A DNA stretch of 64,000 nucleotides from DAISJI01 sp964559835 (GTDB taxonomy: Bacteria; Acidobacteriota; Terriglobia; Terriglobales; Acidobacteriaceae): assembly GCA_964559835.1 (NCBI GenBank), contig CAZLJE010000020.1, positions 30,909-94,908 of the forward strand, given 5' to 3'. Position numbers and translations under genes: made by a program. The notes beneath the pieces were generated by a model, which ran no database searches, was not told the origin of the DNA, and saw only the letters and a program-made list of their open reading frames with translations. How positions within the stretch are numbered: the stretch's first letter is position 1; every line of letters begins with the position of its first letter. Below are positions 40,618 through 50,540 of the stretch, piece by piece.

Positions 40618-43600
40618 AGAAAATGGTTAATCGGATCACCGGGCGCATGATGTTCTTGTTGCCAGTCCCGGTGAAGTTATAGAAATCGTCCTGCTCGATG
40701 CCGGCGGAGAAGCGGATCGGATAATCGACGGGCACGCGCCCGACACCGTCCTCCACATCGCGCCGCCAACGGTGTGTGTAGCTCACCAGAATTCCGGTGC
40801 GCATATTGTCGTAATCGTGCATTCCCATGCCGCGCGAGTAATAGAACTTCCCGTCGACTTGCCAGTTGGTCGACGGTTTGTAACTGAACTCCGCGCCCGG
40901 TCGCGCCGCCTGTGCGATCACGAACCCCAGCTCCTGCACGCGCCAGCCGCGCGTGTAGGCGCCGATCGCGCGCAGCCGGAGGGTCTTGCCGAACCGGTGT
41001 TCGACCCCGACGTAAGCGTTCGTCGTGAACCATTCGCGCACCAGCGGACGGAACATGAGGTCGTCAAGCAAGTACACGGTCAGCAGCTTGGTCCGCCCCC
41101 AGGGGCGCCCGACTTCGAAATCCAGGCGAGCGACGAATTCGCGCGAGTGCAGGTTGCGCAGCGTGAATGGGCCGCTCTCGTGGATGCCCTCACCACGAAT
41201 TGTCAGCCAGTTCCCGATCGGGCTGGTCGTCATGTAGACAAACTGCCGGAACAGGTTCTGGTTCAGATCGATCGGCGAGGACGAGTCGCGGCGGATCGTG
41301 AACTGGAGCCCGGTATTGAACGTGATACTGGCGTGTCCCAGGTGCAGCACCGGATTCAACGCGCCATTAGCAAGGTAATCATTCGTGTTGCGTTTCTGCA
41401 CGATGCCCAAAGCCGGGATGAGCGTTGTGCCGCTGACATTGCGATACCCGGCAAAGCCGCTGATCGTCGGCAGATTGCCCTCGTGCACTTTGAACCCGTT
41501 CAGCCACTGCGTCTGGATCGAGTACCACGGCGGAGGCAGCGCGGCGCCACCATTCGCGCCCGAAAGCCGCGCCTCCAGCTGGTAGATGGTCGAGTCCTCG
41601 AAAATGGGCTCAATGTCGAATTGGGAGGATACGCTGAGCTTATCCGTTATAGGCAGGCCTTGATCGCCGGCGGTATCGAGCAGTTCGCGTTCGGCGACAT
41701 CATCCTGGCCGGCGACCACGTTGGCGCGCGCGAACGCGCCCAACGCCATGCGGTCGCGGTGCTGCTGGCGATAGAGATTCGCCTGCGCCAGCATGTAGTC
41801 GTAGTTTTCTGACATGTCGACCGCGTTGCCGAGGCTGGCCAGTTGGACTTGCGCATTCGCCGTGTCGCCCTGCTCGAGATACGTATTCGCCTCGCCGATG
41901 GCGACGACCTGGTCGGCAGCGCCCGCCGCACGCGCGCGTTCGAACAGGTGGATGGCTCCGTCGAAGTCGTGCATGCGCAGGAACATGTCGGCCGCCTGTA
42001 TCAGGTGGTCGGCGGTGATGGGCGAAGCCTCGCCGATACGCGACTCGGCGAAGGCCAGTCCGACCTGCGAACGGGCATCGTCCCAGTGGCCCCTCTCCAG
42101 CATGACCTTCGCGATCGCCAGGCGGGCTTGGACGCGGTCGGAATCGGGCGCGTCGAGCGCGCGCGCGAAGCGGCCCATGGCGCCGTTCTCGTCGCCGAGC
42201 ACCAGCAGCGCATCGCCGGTGGCGAGCAGGACCTCGGATTCGTCGCTGCCCATCTTTTCCGCCATCTGGATGTACCGCACGGTATCGTCGCGGCGCTTGA
42301 GCTGCGCGTACGCGTGCGCCATCTGCGCGTACACGAACGGATCGTCGGGCGTGAGGTCCAGCGCCTTCGTCAACGACGCGATCGCCTGCGTGTACTTGCG
42401 CTGGTGGTACTGCGTGTCAGCCACTGCGAGCTGCAGCTTGGCGTCATCGGGCGAGTACTTCAGCGCCGCCATGTACTCGCGCTCCGCATTGGCAAGCAGC
42501 CCCTGCTGCTGGTAGCCGGTGGCAAGCGCGTCATGAATAGCGGCGGATTCACCCAGGATCTTCTGCGCCGTTAGGGAATGGTCGAGCGCGTTCTTCGGAT
42601 GGTGCAGCTCAAGCTGTGCGAAGGCCAGTCCGAGATGGGCCGAGCCGTTCTTTGGTTCGAGCTTCAGCGCCTGCTCGAAATCCGAAGTCGCGGCCTCCGC
42701 GTTCTGCATGTCGTTGTAGACGTACCCGCGGTTGACGTATGCGGTCGTGACCTTCGGGCCGCGTACGATGGCGCGCGAGAAGTCGTCGGCGGCTTCATCC
42801 AGCAGGCCCACGCTTTTGTGGACATAGCCCGCGAGCAGCGGCAGGTCGGCATCCTGCGGCAGGATCTTTTCGTATTTCGACGTCAGCTTCAGCAGGTCGT
42901 CGTAACGTCCGAGGTAGAGCAGGTCGTAACCGAGGTACACCGCGACGTCGCGGTCCTTTGGCAGCTTCTGCATTGCTTCCTGCGCGACTTGCGCCGACTG
43001 CTCGTATTGGCCGACCCACGTCAGGTAGCGCTCGCGCTCGCGCAGCACGAAAGCGTTGTGCTTCATCTCGTTCGTGGTGGCGCGGTCGAGCCATTTCTTG
43101 GACAAGTCGAACTTGTGCGACTCGATCCCGACGTTGGCGCCGCCGGCGACCAGCAGCGGGTTCGTCGGTGCGAGCTTCCAGCCACGCTCATACGCGTCAT
43201 TCGCGTCGGGGAAGCGGCGCAGTGCGGTGTACATATCGCCGAGCGCGAGATACGCGACGTAGTTATTCGGGTGCGCCTGCGCGAGCATGTTGAAGTACTT
43301 CTCGGCGCCCTTGATGTCGTCCATATCGCGCGCGAGATAGCCTAGCGCCGTCAGCGCCCACTCATTCTTCGCGTCCAGCTTCAGGACGTTCTCGTACTGC
43401 TGCTGCGCTTCTTTCTTTTTTCCGATCTTCCACAGCACGCTGCCGTATTGCAGCAGGATGTCGGGCTTCGTCGGATCGAGCGACGCCGCTTCCTTCAGAT
43501 CCGCTTCGGCGCCGTTCGAATCGTCGAGGTTCGCCTTTGTGGCGCCGCGCAATCGCAGGAACTCCGGCCGGATCGGGCCTTCGATGTTCATCTGCTGCAG

Positions 43601-44824
43601 CGCGGCAATCATCGTCTTGTACTGATTCAGAGCGCCGGCCTGATCGCCAACCGTTTTGTATTCGTCGGCCAGCGACATGCGCAGCTCGAGCGGATATAGC
43701 GGGCCTTCGTTCGTGCCCTCGGGCAAGGTCTGCAATGCGAGGTTGTATTCCTTGATGGCTTCGTCCGACTTGCCGTCGAGTCGCGCGACTTCCGCGCGGA
43801 TAGCGTGCACGCGGTAATAGTTCGGATCCTGCGCAGCGGCGCGGTCGAGGAACGTGCGCGCCCGCTTCGTGTCGCCGATGGATAGGTTCGACGATGCGGC
43901 CGACAGCTGGTAATTCATCACTTTCGGCGCGGCGTTCGCAGCGGCGGAATATGCGTCCGCGGCTTCCTTGCGCTTACCCCACATCTCGAACGTGTAGCCC
44001 ATCTCGGCGACCACATCCGGAGCGTGGCCGGGAATCGACTTCAACGTTGCCACCGCCTGCTCGAAATCGCGGGATTCACGGAAGTAGCCGGCCATGGCGC
44101 GCAGCACTTCCGGATTGCGGGGAGCGCGGGCGCGGGCGCGCTCGAGGTAGATCTTCGCCTGGTCGGGCTTCTTCAGCTTCTGGTATGCGAGGGCGGTCAG
44201 CAGATCGGCGCGCGGCGACGGTTCGATGGAATTCGCGTGCTGCAGCATCTGGATGGCGCCGTTGTAATCGCCCGTCTGTATGAATAATTCGCCTGCAACC
44301 ATCAGGTCGTTGCCGCGCTTCGGATTGAGTGCGATGACTTTGTTGAGCAGCGCTTTCGCCTGGTCGTTTTTCCCCATCCGCACGTAAGTCTGTGCCAGGC
44401 CGGACAGTCCTTCGACGGAATTGGGATTGAGTTGCAGGGCATGCTGATAGGCCTCGACCGCGGTGCCAAGCTTTCCCGCCCCGCGAGCGGCGTAGCCGTA
44501 CATCAGCCACATGTTGATGTCCTGAGGCGCGGCGTGCGCGGCGCGCTCCGCATAGACGAGGGCGCCGGAGTAATCGTTGCGACGGAGAGCCATGTCGGCG
44601 GCGCGCGCAGTGCGAGTCACTTCAATGTTCGAGCCCCACGATAGCGACCCTTGCGGTCCGGCAGAAGGCGCGGCCTGGCTCTTCTTGCCGGGCTGGCCTT
44701 TCTGCTGCTGCGGCGCAGGCGTAGCCTGCGCTCCGCCACTCGGATTTACCTCGAACGTCTGCGCGGCCGCAGGGACGGCCATAGATACCAGGGAACAGAA
44801 CAGAACTAGAACGCTTTTCTTCAC
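40616..44824 (-). CDS. Giant TPR plus outer-membrane beta-barrel exporter (BcsC/PelB-like)
   Basis: The 1402-residue protein has a signal peptide (about 21 residues) and a Pro/Gln-rich linker. Roughly residues 75-1080 are tandem TPR units (repeated A-x-x-Y-x-x-A-L, LxPxN, GDxxGA). The last ~320 residues are a beta-barrel with alternating hydrophobic strands and a C-terminal Phe, typical of BamA-inserted outer-membrane proteins. This is the layout of BcsC and PelB, which capture polysaccharides in the periplasm and carry them through the outer membrane. No cellulose synthase gene is beside it, so the exported polymer is unknown. It is divergent from the membrane protein at 45105. Confidence 0.85.
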   Translation of the reverse strand: MKKSVLVLFCSLVSMAVPAAAQTFEVNPSGGAQATPAPQQQKGQPGKKSQAAPSAGPQGSLSWGSNIEVTRTARAADMALRRNDYSGALVYAERAAHAAPQDINMWLMYGYAARGAGKLGTAVEAYQHALQLNPNSVEGLSGLAQTYVRMGKNDQAKALLNKVIALNPKRGNDLMVAGELFIQTGDYNGAIQMLQHANSIEPSPRADLLTALAYQKLKKPDQAKIYLERARARAPRNPEVLRAMAGYFRESRDFEQAVATLKSIPGHAPDVVAEMGYTFEMWGKRKEAADAYSAAANAAPKVMNYQLSAASSNLSIGDTKRARTFLDRAAAQDPNYYRVHAIRAEVARLDGKSDEAIKEYNLALQTLPEGTNEGPLYPLELRMSLADEYKTVGDQAGALNQYKTMIAALQQMNIEGPIRPEFLRLRGATKANLDDSNGAEADLKEAASLDPTKPDILLQYGSVLWKIGKKKEAQQQYENVLKLDAKNEWALTALGYLARDMDDIKGAEKYFNMLAQAHPNNYVAYLALGDMYTALRRFPDANDAYERGWKLAPTNPLLVAGGANVGIESHKFDLSKKWLDRATTNEMKHNAFVLRERERYLTWVGQYEQSAQVAQEAMQKLPKDRDVAVYLGYDLLYLGRYDDLLKLTSKYEKILPQDADLPLLAGYVHKSVGLLDEAADDFSRAIVRGPKVTTAYVNRGYVYNDMQNAEAATSDFEQALKLEPKNGSAHLGLAFAQLELHHPKNALDHSLTAQKILGESAAIHDALATGYQQQGLLANAEREYMAALKYSPDDAKLQLAVADTQYHQRKYTQAIASLTKALDLTPDDPFVYAQMAHAYAQLKRRDDTVRYIQMAEKMGSDESEVLLATGDALLVLGDENGAMGRFARALDAPDSDRVQARLAIAKVMLERGHWDDARSQVGLAFAESRIGEASPITADHLIQAADMFLRMHDFDGAIHLFERARAAGAADQVVAIGEANTYLEQGDTANAQVQLASLGNAVDMSENYDYMLAQANLYRQQHRDRMALGAFARANVVAGQDDVAERELLDTAGDQGLPITDKLSVSSQFDIEPIFEDSTIYQLEARLSGANGGAALPPPWYSIQTQWLNGFKVHEGNLPTISGFAGYRNVSGTTLIPALGIVQKRNTNDYLANGALNPVLHLGHASITFNTGLQFTIRRDSSSPIDLNQNLFRQFVYMTTSPIGNWLTIRGEGIHESGPFTLRNLHSREFVARLDFEVGRPWGRTKLLTVYLLDDLMFRPLVREWFTTNAYVGVEHRFGKTLRLRAIGAYTRGWRVQELGFVIAQAARPGAEFSYKPSTNWQVDGKFYYSRGMGMHDYDNMRTGILVSYTHRWRRDVEDGVGRVPVDYPIRFSAGIEQDDFYNFTGTGNKNIMRPVIRLTIF

Positions 44825-45104
44825 AGGACCACCCGAAAGACAGTTCCGCTATCCAGAACACCCGCAAGCGCACTTCCAACTGCTCCGGTCGTATCCAGTG
44901 GCAAATCAGGTTGTTGAAGAGGAAGGAGGCGCGGCTACTACTCACATGTGGTACGCGGATTCTCTCAGTAAACCAGTGAGTACACACCCGTTTCCTATCG
45001 TGACGGCGCCGCATCCAGCGGCAGCATACCGTGCTCAAGAAGGAAACCCGCAGGGCACGGTTCGGAATCGAAACTGCTGCTGATGGAAGCAGCGGAGGAC
45101 AAAC

Positions 45105-46859
45105 TTGACTGCAACGTCTTCGACTCATCCCCTGCGAAGGCCGATTCCCCTGCTGGCAATCATCCTCGCAGCGGTGGCTGTACATGGGCCCCTGCTGCTG
45201 ATGCAACTGCCGCTTGGGTCTTATGACGCGCACTTCCATATCTTCTTTGCGTCGCACTACGCGCACCACTGGTTCAATCCGTGGAACCCCAAGTGGTTCG
45301 GCGGGTTTTCGCAAACTACGTACCCGCCCCTGCCGCAGCAGTGGCTGGCGCTGATCAGTTTCCTGACCGGCTACAAGCTCGCCTACATGATCGTGCAGAT
45401 GATCGCGATCATCCTGCTGCCGATCGGTGTGTACCGGTATGCCAAGCTTTGGGTGAGCGAGCGCGCCGCCTCGTACGCCGCGCTGGCCAGCATTTTCCTG
45501 GGTTCGTTGTCGTTCCTGGTCTACGAAGCGGGCCAGTTGGGCACGACGTCGGCGCTACCGCTATACCTGAATGCGCTTCCGTACCTGTATGAGTGGAGCC
45601 GCCGGGGCAAGGGCAAGTCGCTGATCAAGGGATTGGCGCTGACCTTCGCCGCCGCGACCGCGCACCACGTCACGCTGATCTTCGGCGCCGTGCTGTTTGC
45701 CACGCCGCTGGTGATCCTGGCGATCATGGACCGCAATGTCGATGGAGAAGAGCGTTCGACCGCCGCCGTGATCTCTCGCGCCGCTGTGTTCGCTGCGATT
45801 GCGGCCGTCGGATGCCTGATCGTGTTGCTGCCGTACTTCATCGCCTTCCGGCATAACCCGATCGAGCAAGTCCCAATCCCACATGCCAGCCGCAGCAACT
45901 ACATCCTGAATCCGGAATGGGGCGCGAACTACTTCCTTATTCCCTATGGCGCGATGCTTCTCGCGTTACCGTACATTTTCCTGAAGGGATGGGAAGTGAA
46001 GCGGCTGCGCCCGCTATTCCTTGGGTTCTGGGTCACGTTCCTCATTGGCCTGGGCGGGACCACACCGGTTCCGCGCATGTTCCTGGGCCGCGCTTATGAC
46101 ATTCTGACCTACGAGCGCTTCAGTTTTTGGGCGACGGCGATGGCGTTACCGTTTGTCGGCCTGCTCGCCTGTGAATTGATCGACCGTTATCGCACCAAGG
46201 CGATCGTGGGCCTGGCGGTAGCTTCTGTTTTCACCTGCGCCCTGGCCGTCTCGTGGACAACGTTCCATCCCATCAACGCCGACACTGGACTGAACGTCCG
46301 CTCCGTCGCTGACTTCCTCAACCGCGATGGCCACGACAAATATCGCTACCTGACACTCGGCTTCGGTAACAAGCTCTCCGAGTTATCGACCCTCACCGAC
46401 GCGAACACGGTCGACGGCGACTACAACTCGGCGCGCATGTTGCCCGAATTGACCGCTCACGGCGCCGCGCAGCTTACGAACTCAAAGTATTACGGCACGG
46501 CCGGCATGGAAGCCTTGCGCGAGATGCTGAAACACTCGGCGAAATATGGGCTCAAGTTCGTGTTCGTCCGCGATCCGTTCTACGAACCGCTGATGGCGTT
46601 CGCGGGTTGGCGCAAGGTCGATGCGCTCGACCACAACACCATCTCGGTCTGGACGAAGGAAGATATTCCACCCGCTCAGCCGGTCGAAGCCAATTATGTT
46701 CCGAGCCAACTCGAGGGTCTGCTCTGGGGCATCCTTCCGGTCGGGAGCAGCCTGCTCGCACTTTTCACGGTGCTGTTACTGCCCGAGCGGCGCCGCTTGG
46801 CGGAACCGATCGCCTTCCCCTCGCCGCAGCCTGAAACCGTGATGGGAGGTGTGAAGTGA
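45105..46859 (+). CDS. Polytopic membrane protein (GT-C-like or 6-pyruvoyl-tetrahydropterin-synthase-related membrane family)
   Basis: The 584-residue protein has about ten to twelve membrane helices. An early periplasmic loop carries GSYDAHFHIFFASHYA with Asp-His, like the catalytic loop of GT-C lipid-linked sugar transferases. The late soluble segment contains SVADFLNRDGHDKYRYLTLGF and a conserved-looking TDANTVDGDYNSAR. I recall similar proteins annotated as 6-pyruvoyl-tetrahydropterin-synthase-related membrane proteins. It probably handles a sugar on a lipid carrier, but this is inference. TTG at 45105 with GGAGGAC upstream is the only supported start. It overlaps the next gene by four bases. 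Confidence 0.7.
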   Translation: MTATSSTHPLRRPIPLLAIILAAVAVHGPLLLMQLPLGSYDAHFHIFFASHYAHHWFNPWNPKWFGGFSQTTYPPLPQQWLALISFLTGYKLAYMIVQMIAIILLPIGVYRYAKLWVSERAASYAALASIFLGSLSFLVYEAGQLGTTSALPLYLNALPYLYEWSRRGKGKSLIKGLALTFAAATAHHVTLIFGAVLFATPLVILAIMDRNVDGEERSTAAVISRAAVFAAIAAVGCLIVLLPYFIAFRHNPIEQVPIPHASRSNYILNPEWGANYFLIPYGAMLLALPYIFLKGWEVKRLRPLFLGFWVTFLIGLGGTTPVPRMFLGRAYDILTYERFSFWATAMALPFVGLLACELIDRYRTKAIVGLAVASVFTCALAVSWTTFHPINADTGLNVRSVADFLNRDGHDKYRYLTLGFGNKLSELSTLTDANTVDGDYNSARMLPELTAHGAAQLTNSKYYGTAGMEALREMLKHSAKYGLKFVFVRDPFYEPLMAFAGWRKVDALDHNTISVWTKEDIPPAQPVEANYVPSQLEGLLWGILPVGSSLLALFTVLLLPERRRLAEPIAFPSPQPETVMGGVK

Positions 46860-47992
46860 GCCGGCTCATCGCTCTCGCATTCGGCGTGTTGACCATCGTG
46901 CTGGTCGCCGCCGGGACGCTGTTCCCGGCAAAGACGGATGTGTCAGTCATGTACATCTCCGGCGAAGGCACGGGCGCGACTCAGTCCGACAAAACGCCCG
47001 AAGCCACGGTGCTCAGCGTGTATGACAACGTCCGCCAGCGCCAGTACCACGAGGCGTACCAATACGTCGGCAACACCAGCCAGGTGGACGAGAAAGAGTT
47101 CACCGACGATGTTCGCGGTACGTACGGCAGCCTGCGCACGTACTCGAACCTCGAGACCACGGACGTGAAGGTGCTGCACGCCGGCGACAACGAAGCGACC
47201 GTGCGCGCCACGACGAAGTGGGCGACGGCCGTCGGTCCGTACTATGAAACCCGCGACCTGCAAGTGGTGAACAAGGGCGGACTGTGGAAGGTGAACTGGC
47301 CCGAGAACACAGAGTCGAAAGTGCCGCCGCAAGTCATCCCGGTGAACTACCTGCGCTGGGACGTGGTCTGGCGCGGCGCTGGCGACGACTGGGGTTCGCA
47401 GAATGTCGAGGCGCCGCACGTGCGGCTCATCTCGATGAAAGCGTTGCAGCACGGCACCGCGACCGTCGTCGTCGGCGAGATACTGAACGAAGATACCGTC
47501 CCGGCGCACGTCTCGGTGAACGCGACGCTCGTCGGCAAAGACGGCAATCCCATCGGGCAGGAGAGCAGCTTCGACAAGATCAATCACGTTCTGCTGCCGA
47601 AGGAAGTCTCACCGTTCCGTATCGATTTCGCGAACGTCCGCCTCGACCAGGTGAAGAGCGTGCGCATGCAGCCCGATTCTTCGCTGGTACCGGCCTCTGC
47701 CGATCCGGTGATCGGCGTGCTGCACCAGCGCGCGATCGTGGACGGCCGCGGGCGTCACGTACTCGAGGGTGAGTTGCAGAACCAGAGCGGAATGGTGGTC
47801 AACATCCCGCACGTGCTCGTCACTTGCTACAACAACATCGGGCAGGTGATCTGGGTCTCCGACGGCTACGTCGACCGCGCGCTGCTGCCGCAGACGCCGG
47901 AAGCGTTCTCCGTCGATATCCCCGACGACATCGCCGGCCAGACGCAGAGCTATCGCGTCGTCGTGAACCAGTACAGCAACAACAGGACATAG
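46856..47992 (+). CDS. Membrane-anchored exported protein, unknown function
   Basis: The 378-residue protein has an N-terminal anchor or signal (LIALAFGVLTIVLVAAGTLF). The next domain (about 45-145) looks NTF2/DUF4878-like, with PEATVLSVYDNVRQRQYHEAYQYV and KGGLWKVNWPE. The C-terminal half contains two beta-sandwich-like repeats, one holding GTATVVVGEILNEDTVPAHVSV and the other GRHVLEGELQNQSGMVVNIPHVLVTCY, reminiscent of FxLYD domains. GTG overlaps the preceding stop (GTGA). It is the first of three exported unknowns before the GT2 gene and probably a periplasmic part of the polysaccharide machinery. Confidence 0.72.
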   Translation: MSRLIALAFGVLTIVLVAAGTLFPAKTDVSVMYISGEGTGATQSDKTPEATVLSVYDNVRQRQYHEAYQYVGNTSQVDEKEFTDDVRGTYGSLRTYSNLETTDVKVLHAGDNEATVRATTKWATAVGPYYETRDLQVVNKGGLWKVNWPENTESKVPPQVIPVNYLRWDVVWRGAGDDWGSQNVEAPHVRLISMKALQHGTATVVVGEILNEDTVPAHVSVNATLVGKDGNPIGQESSFDKINHVLLPKEVSPFRIDFANVRLDQVKSVRMQPDSSLVPASADPVIGVLHQRAIVDGRGRHVLEGELQNQSGMVVNIPHVLVTCYNNIGQVIWVSDGYVDRALLPQTPEAFSVDIPDDIAGQTQSYRVVVNQYSNNRT

Positions 47993-47995
47993 GCC

Positions 47996-48853
47996 ATGAA
48001 AACAGTGTTCATTGCCGCGCTCGTGGTGCTCGCCTGCTGGTTCGCGGCCGAGGCGGCGCATGGCGCGACCGTCAACGTTCCCGACCATGTGGCCGCGGGC
48101 GAGGGCGTAACCATCCATACGCAAGGAAGTGGCGACGCGACGCTGTACCTGTTCGGCCCGAACAGCGCGTTGAAGAAGGCGGTAAAGCTGGGTAGCGACG
48201 TCAACCTCAAGCCCGAAGAGGTGCTCGACGCCGGCCAGTACACCGTCATCGTGAACGGCGACAGCTCGACGTTCTGGGTCACGCCGAACAAGACAGCGCG
48301 GCTTAGCTTCCTCGCGCGGCCCTCACGCCTGCCGGTCGCGGTGACGAACGGGATCGGGGGCGTTGTGTACACGTTCGATAAGTTCCACAACCTCGTGACG
48401 CAGCCTCAGCCCGTCAAGTTCGAGCTCACCGTGAAAGACGGCGGCGCGCTCACCCGCACGGAACAGACGAAAGCCGGCATGGCGTTCGTTGGCATGGACT
48501 CGAGCCGCAAGGAAGGGCCGGCGCAGTTCGTCGCTGCGGTCGGTGACGTGGCGGAGAAGCGCATCGTGCAACAGGTGGCCTCCGATCCCTGCAACCTGCG
48601 CATGAAAGCCGAGCGTACGAGGACCGGCTTCGAGGTTTCGACCGATCCCATCCGCGATTGCACTGGGAACCCGGTACCGGACGGAACCATCGTGACCTTC
48701 ACCGCGACGTCCAAGGATGGTCGCAGCAGCGTGGACGCGCGCATCAAGCGCGGCGTCGCCAAGGCGGAATTGCCGGCCATGAAGGATGCGACCATCTCCG
48801 TCGCGTCGGGCGTGGTCATGGGCAACGAGATCCACATCGGAGGTGGCGAATGA
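47996..48853 (+). CDS. Exported protein with Ig-like folds, unknown function
   Basis: The 285-residue protein has a signal peptide of about 24 residues (AAHGATV). Segments such as VPDHVAAGEGVTIHTQG, PVAVTNGIGGVVYTFDKFHNL and DGTIVTFTATSKDG suggest two or three Ig-like/adhesin-type sandwiches. Two Cys (SDPCNLR and RDCTGN) probably form a disulfide. It starts three bases after its upstream neighbour and overlaps the next gene by four bases, so it is part of one operon with the polytopic membrane protein. Confidence 0.7.
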   Translation: MKTVFIAALVVLACWFAAEAAHGATVNVPDHVAAGEGVTIHTQGSGDATLYLFGPNSALKKAVKLGSDVNLKPEEVLDAGQYTVIVNGDSSTFWVTPNKTARLSFLARPSRLPVAVTNGIGGVVYTFDKFHNLVTQPQPVKFELTVKDGGALTRTEQTKAGMAFVGMDSSRKEGPAQFVAAVGDVAEKRIVQQVASDPCNLRMKAERTRTGFEVSTDPIRDCTGNPVPDGTIVTFTATSKDGRSSVDARIKRGVAKAELPAMKDATISVASGVVMGNEIHIGGGE

Positions 48854-49353
48854 TCACCCGCGTTCGTAATTTCGCCATCCCGATGTTAGTCCTGCTCGCC
48901 ATCTGCTGTGCCGCGCAGGACCTGCCGTCTGTTCAGCTCAACGCCGATAACGGCGCCGGTAAGCCGCTCGAAGACCTTACGCGCAAAGCGGTCACCCGCG
49001 ATTACGCGAAAGCCTGGAGCACGCTGGCCAAAGCGATGGACACGAACAACGCGGACTTGATCGAGGGCGATTTCGTCGGCGTCGCAGCCGACAAGCTCAC
49101 GGCCGGCATCGAGCAGCAGTCGAAGTCCGGCCTGCATCGCCGCTACGTCGATCGTGGCCATAAGCTCGATGTCCTGTTCTATTCGCCGGACGGCACTTCC
49201 ATGCAGCTACGCGACACCGCGCGGCTCGAGGTCCAGTTGCTGGACGGGGACAAGGTCCTCCACAGCGACAACGTGACACGGCAGTACATCTCGCTGATGA
49301 CGCCGACCGAGGTGCGCTGGAAGGTGCGCGTCTTGCAGGAAGTCGAGAAATAG
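48850..49353 (+). CDS. Small exported protein, unknown function
   Basis: The 167-residue protein has a signal peptide of about 22 residues (LLAICCAAQDLP). The rest reads as a NTF2/SnoaL-like or similar alpha+beta fold (AVTRDYAKAWSTLAKAMDTNN, LIEGDFVGVAADKL, YSPDGTSMQLRDTARLEVQLLDGD). I make no family assignment. ATG overlaps the upstream stop (AATGA). A GTTTCTGT/ACAGAAAC hairpin without a T-run lies just after the stop (49353-49386). Confidence 0.7.
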   Translation: MITRVRNFAIPMLVLLAICCAAQDLPSVQLNADNGAGKPLEDLTRKAVTRDYAKAWSTLAKAMDTNNADLIEGDFVGVAADKLTAGIEQQSKSGLHRRYVDRGHKLDVLFYSPDGTSMQLRDTARLEVQLLDGDKVLHSDNVTRQYISLMTPTEVRWKVRVLQEVEK

Positions 49354-49485
49354 TTTCTGTGTCAGATTCTGTTCTGAAACAGAAACTCCCGTGCAGCACG
49401 GCGCCGCGTACGTGCGTCTCAGAAGGTGGCTTCGGCAGTACGCTGATTTGCCTAAGCCTAACGCTAACACCCAGGGCCTGTATCT

Positions 49486-50445
49486 ATGATCTCGGTTGCG
49501 ATCCCGGTTTACAACGAAGAAGAACTGGTACATCTGCTCCACAGCCGCGTCTCGGCGGTAATGAACAGCATCGACGAAGATTGGGAAGTGGTCTACGTCA
49601 ACGACGGCAGCCGCGACCGCACTCTGCCCCTGTTGCTGGAGATCCAGGCACGCGATCCACACGTAGTCGTCGTCGACCTTTCACGCAATTTCGGCCATAT
49701 GGGCGCGCTCTCCGCCGGCATGCAGACGGCGCGCGGCGACGCCGTTGTCCTTATGGACGGCGATCTCCAGGACCCGCCCGAGGTCATTCCCGACATGGTC
49801 GCCGAATGGCGTAAGGGCGCGAAAGTGGTGACGACAGTCCGCCGCAGCCGCGAGGAATCGCGCAAGTGGCTGGTGCCGTTCTTCAACGGCTTCTATCGGG
49901 TGCTCGGCGCACTTTCTGATTTCCCGATCCCGCTGAACTCCGGCATCTTCGGCCTGCTCGACCGCCAGGCGCTGGACTCGTTCAACGCGCTGAAGGAATA
50001 CAACCGCTATCTGCCGGGCCTGCGCGCCTGGATCGGTTATCCGACGGCGATCGTTTACTACGACCGCAAGGACCGCGCCGCCGGCGACGGCAAGCTCAGC
50101 TTCGTCAGCCGCATCAAGTACGCGCTCGACGCCATCACCAGCTTCAGCTACAAGCCTCTGCGCGTAAGCTTCGCGCTTGGCATTCCGGCCATAGCCCTCT
50201 CGCTTCTTGCCGCGCTCGTTCTTCTGATCGCCGGCGATTTCGCCGGGACCGCCGCGATCGTGACCTGCCTGTTCTTCCTTGGTGGGACGCAGCTGTTCTG
50301 TCTCGGCATTGTCGGCGAATACCTGGGCCGCATTTACGACGAAGTGCGTGCCCGCCCGCTTTCGCTGATCAACCAGGTACATCGCGCTGGAGTGGTGCCG
50401 AGTACGGCTCGTACTCCGTCGGAGGAATTCCCCGTCGCCGCGTAA
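49486..50445 (+). CDS. Family 2 glycosyltransferase with C-terminal membrane helices (DPM1/ArnC-like)
   Basis: The 319-residue GT-A enzyme starts with IPVYNEEELVHLL. The donor loop VYVNDGSRDRT and the catalytic metal site LMDGDLQDPP follow, then DLSRNFGHMGALSAGM. Two C-terminal membrane helices (SFALGIPAIALSLLAALVLL and GTAAIVTCLFFLGGTQLFCL) complete the protein. This layout matches polyprenyl-phosphate glycosyltransferases, so it probably makes a lipid-phosphate sugar for a GT-C enzyme such as the 45105 protein. It is followed by a bidirectional-looking terminator. Confidence 0.9.
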   Translation: MISVAIPVYNEEELVHLLHSRVSAVMNSIDEDWEVVYVNDGSRDRTLPLLLEIQARDPHVVVVDLSRNFGHMGALSAGMQTARGDAVVLMDGDLQDPPEVIPDMVAEWRKGAKVVTTVRRSREESRKWLVPFFNGFYRVLGALSDFPIPLNSGIFGLLDRQALDSFNALKEYNRYLPGLRAWIGYPTAIVYYDRKDRAAGDGKLSFVSRIKYALDAITSFSYKPLRVSFALGIPAIALSLLAALVLLIAGDFAGTAAIVTCLFFLGGTQLFCLGIVGEYLGRIYDEVRARPLSLINQVHRAGVVPSTARTPSEEFPVAA

Positions 50446-50466
50446 GTCCGGTGTGCGGAAAAAACA

Positions 50467-50496
50467 GAACAGGTGCGGCGGGCGCCGCACCTGTTC
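50467..50496. terminator. Rho-independent-type hairpin, probably bidirectional
   Basis: A perfect 13-bp stem GAACAGGTGCGGC/GCCGCACCTGTTC (50467-50479 and 50484-50496) with a four-base loop lies between the convergent GT2 and Ig-like protein genes. The T-run is weak on both sides (TTCTCG). Confidence 0.75.
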
Positions 50497-50540
50497 TCGT
50501 TCGGGGAGGAGAGTTCGCTTCGTACTCATTCGCTTCGTAC

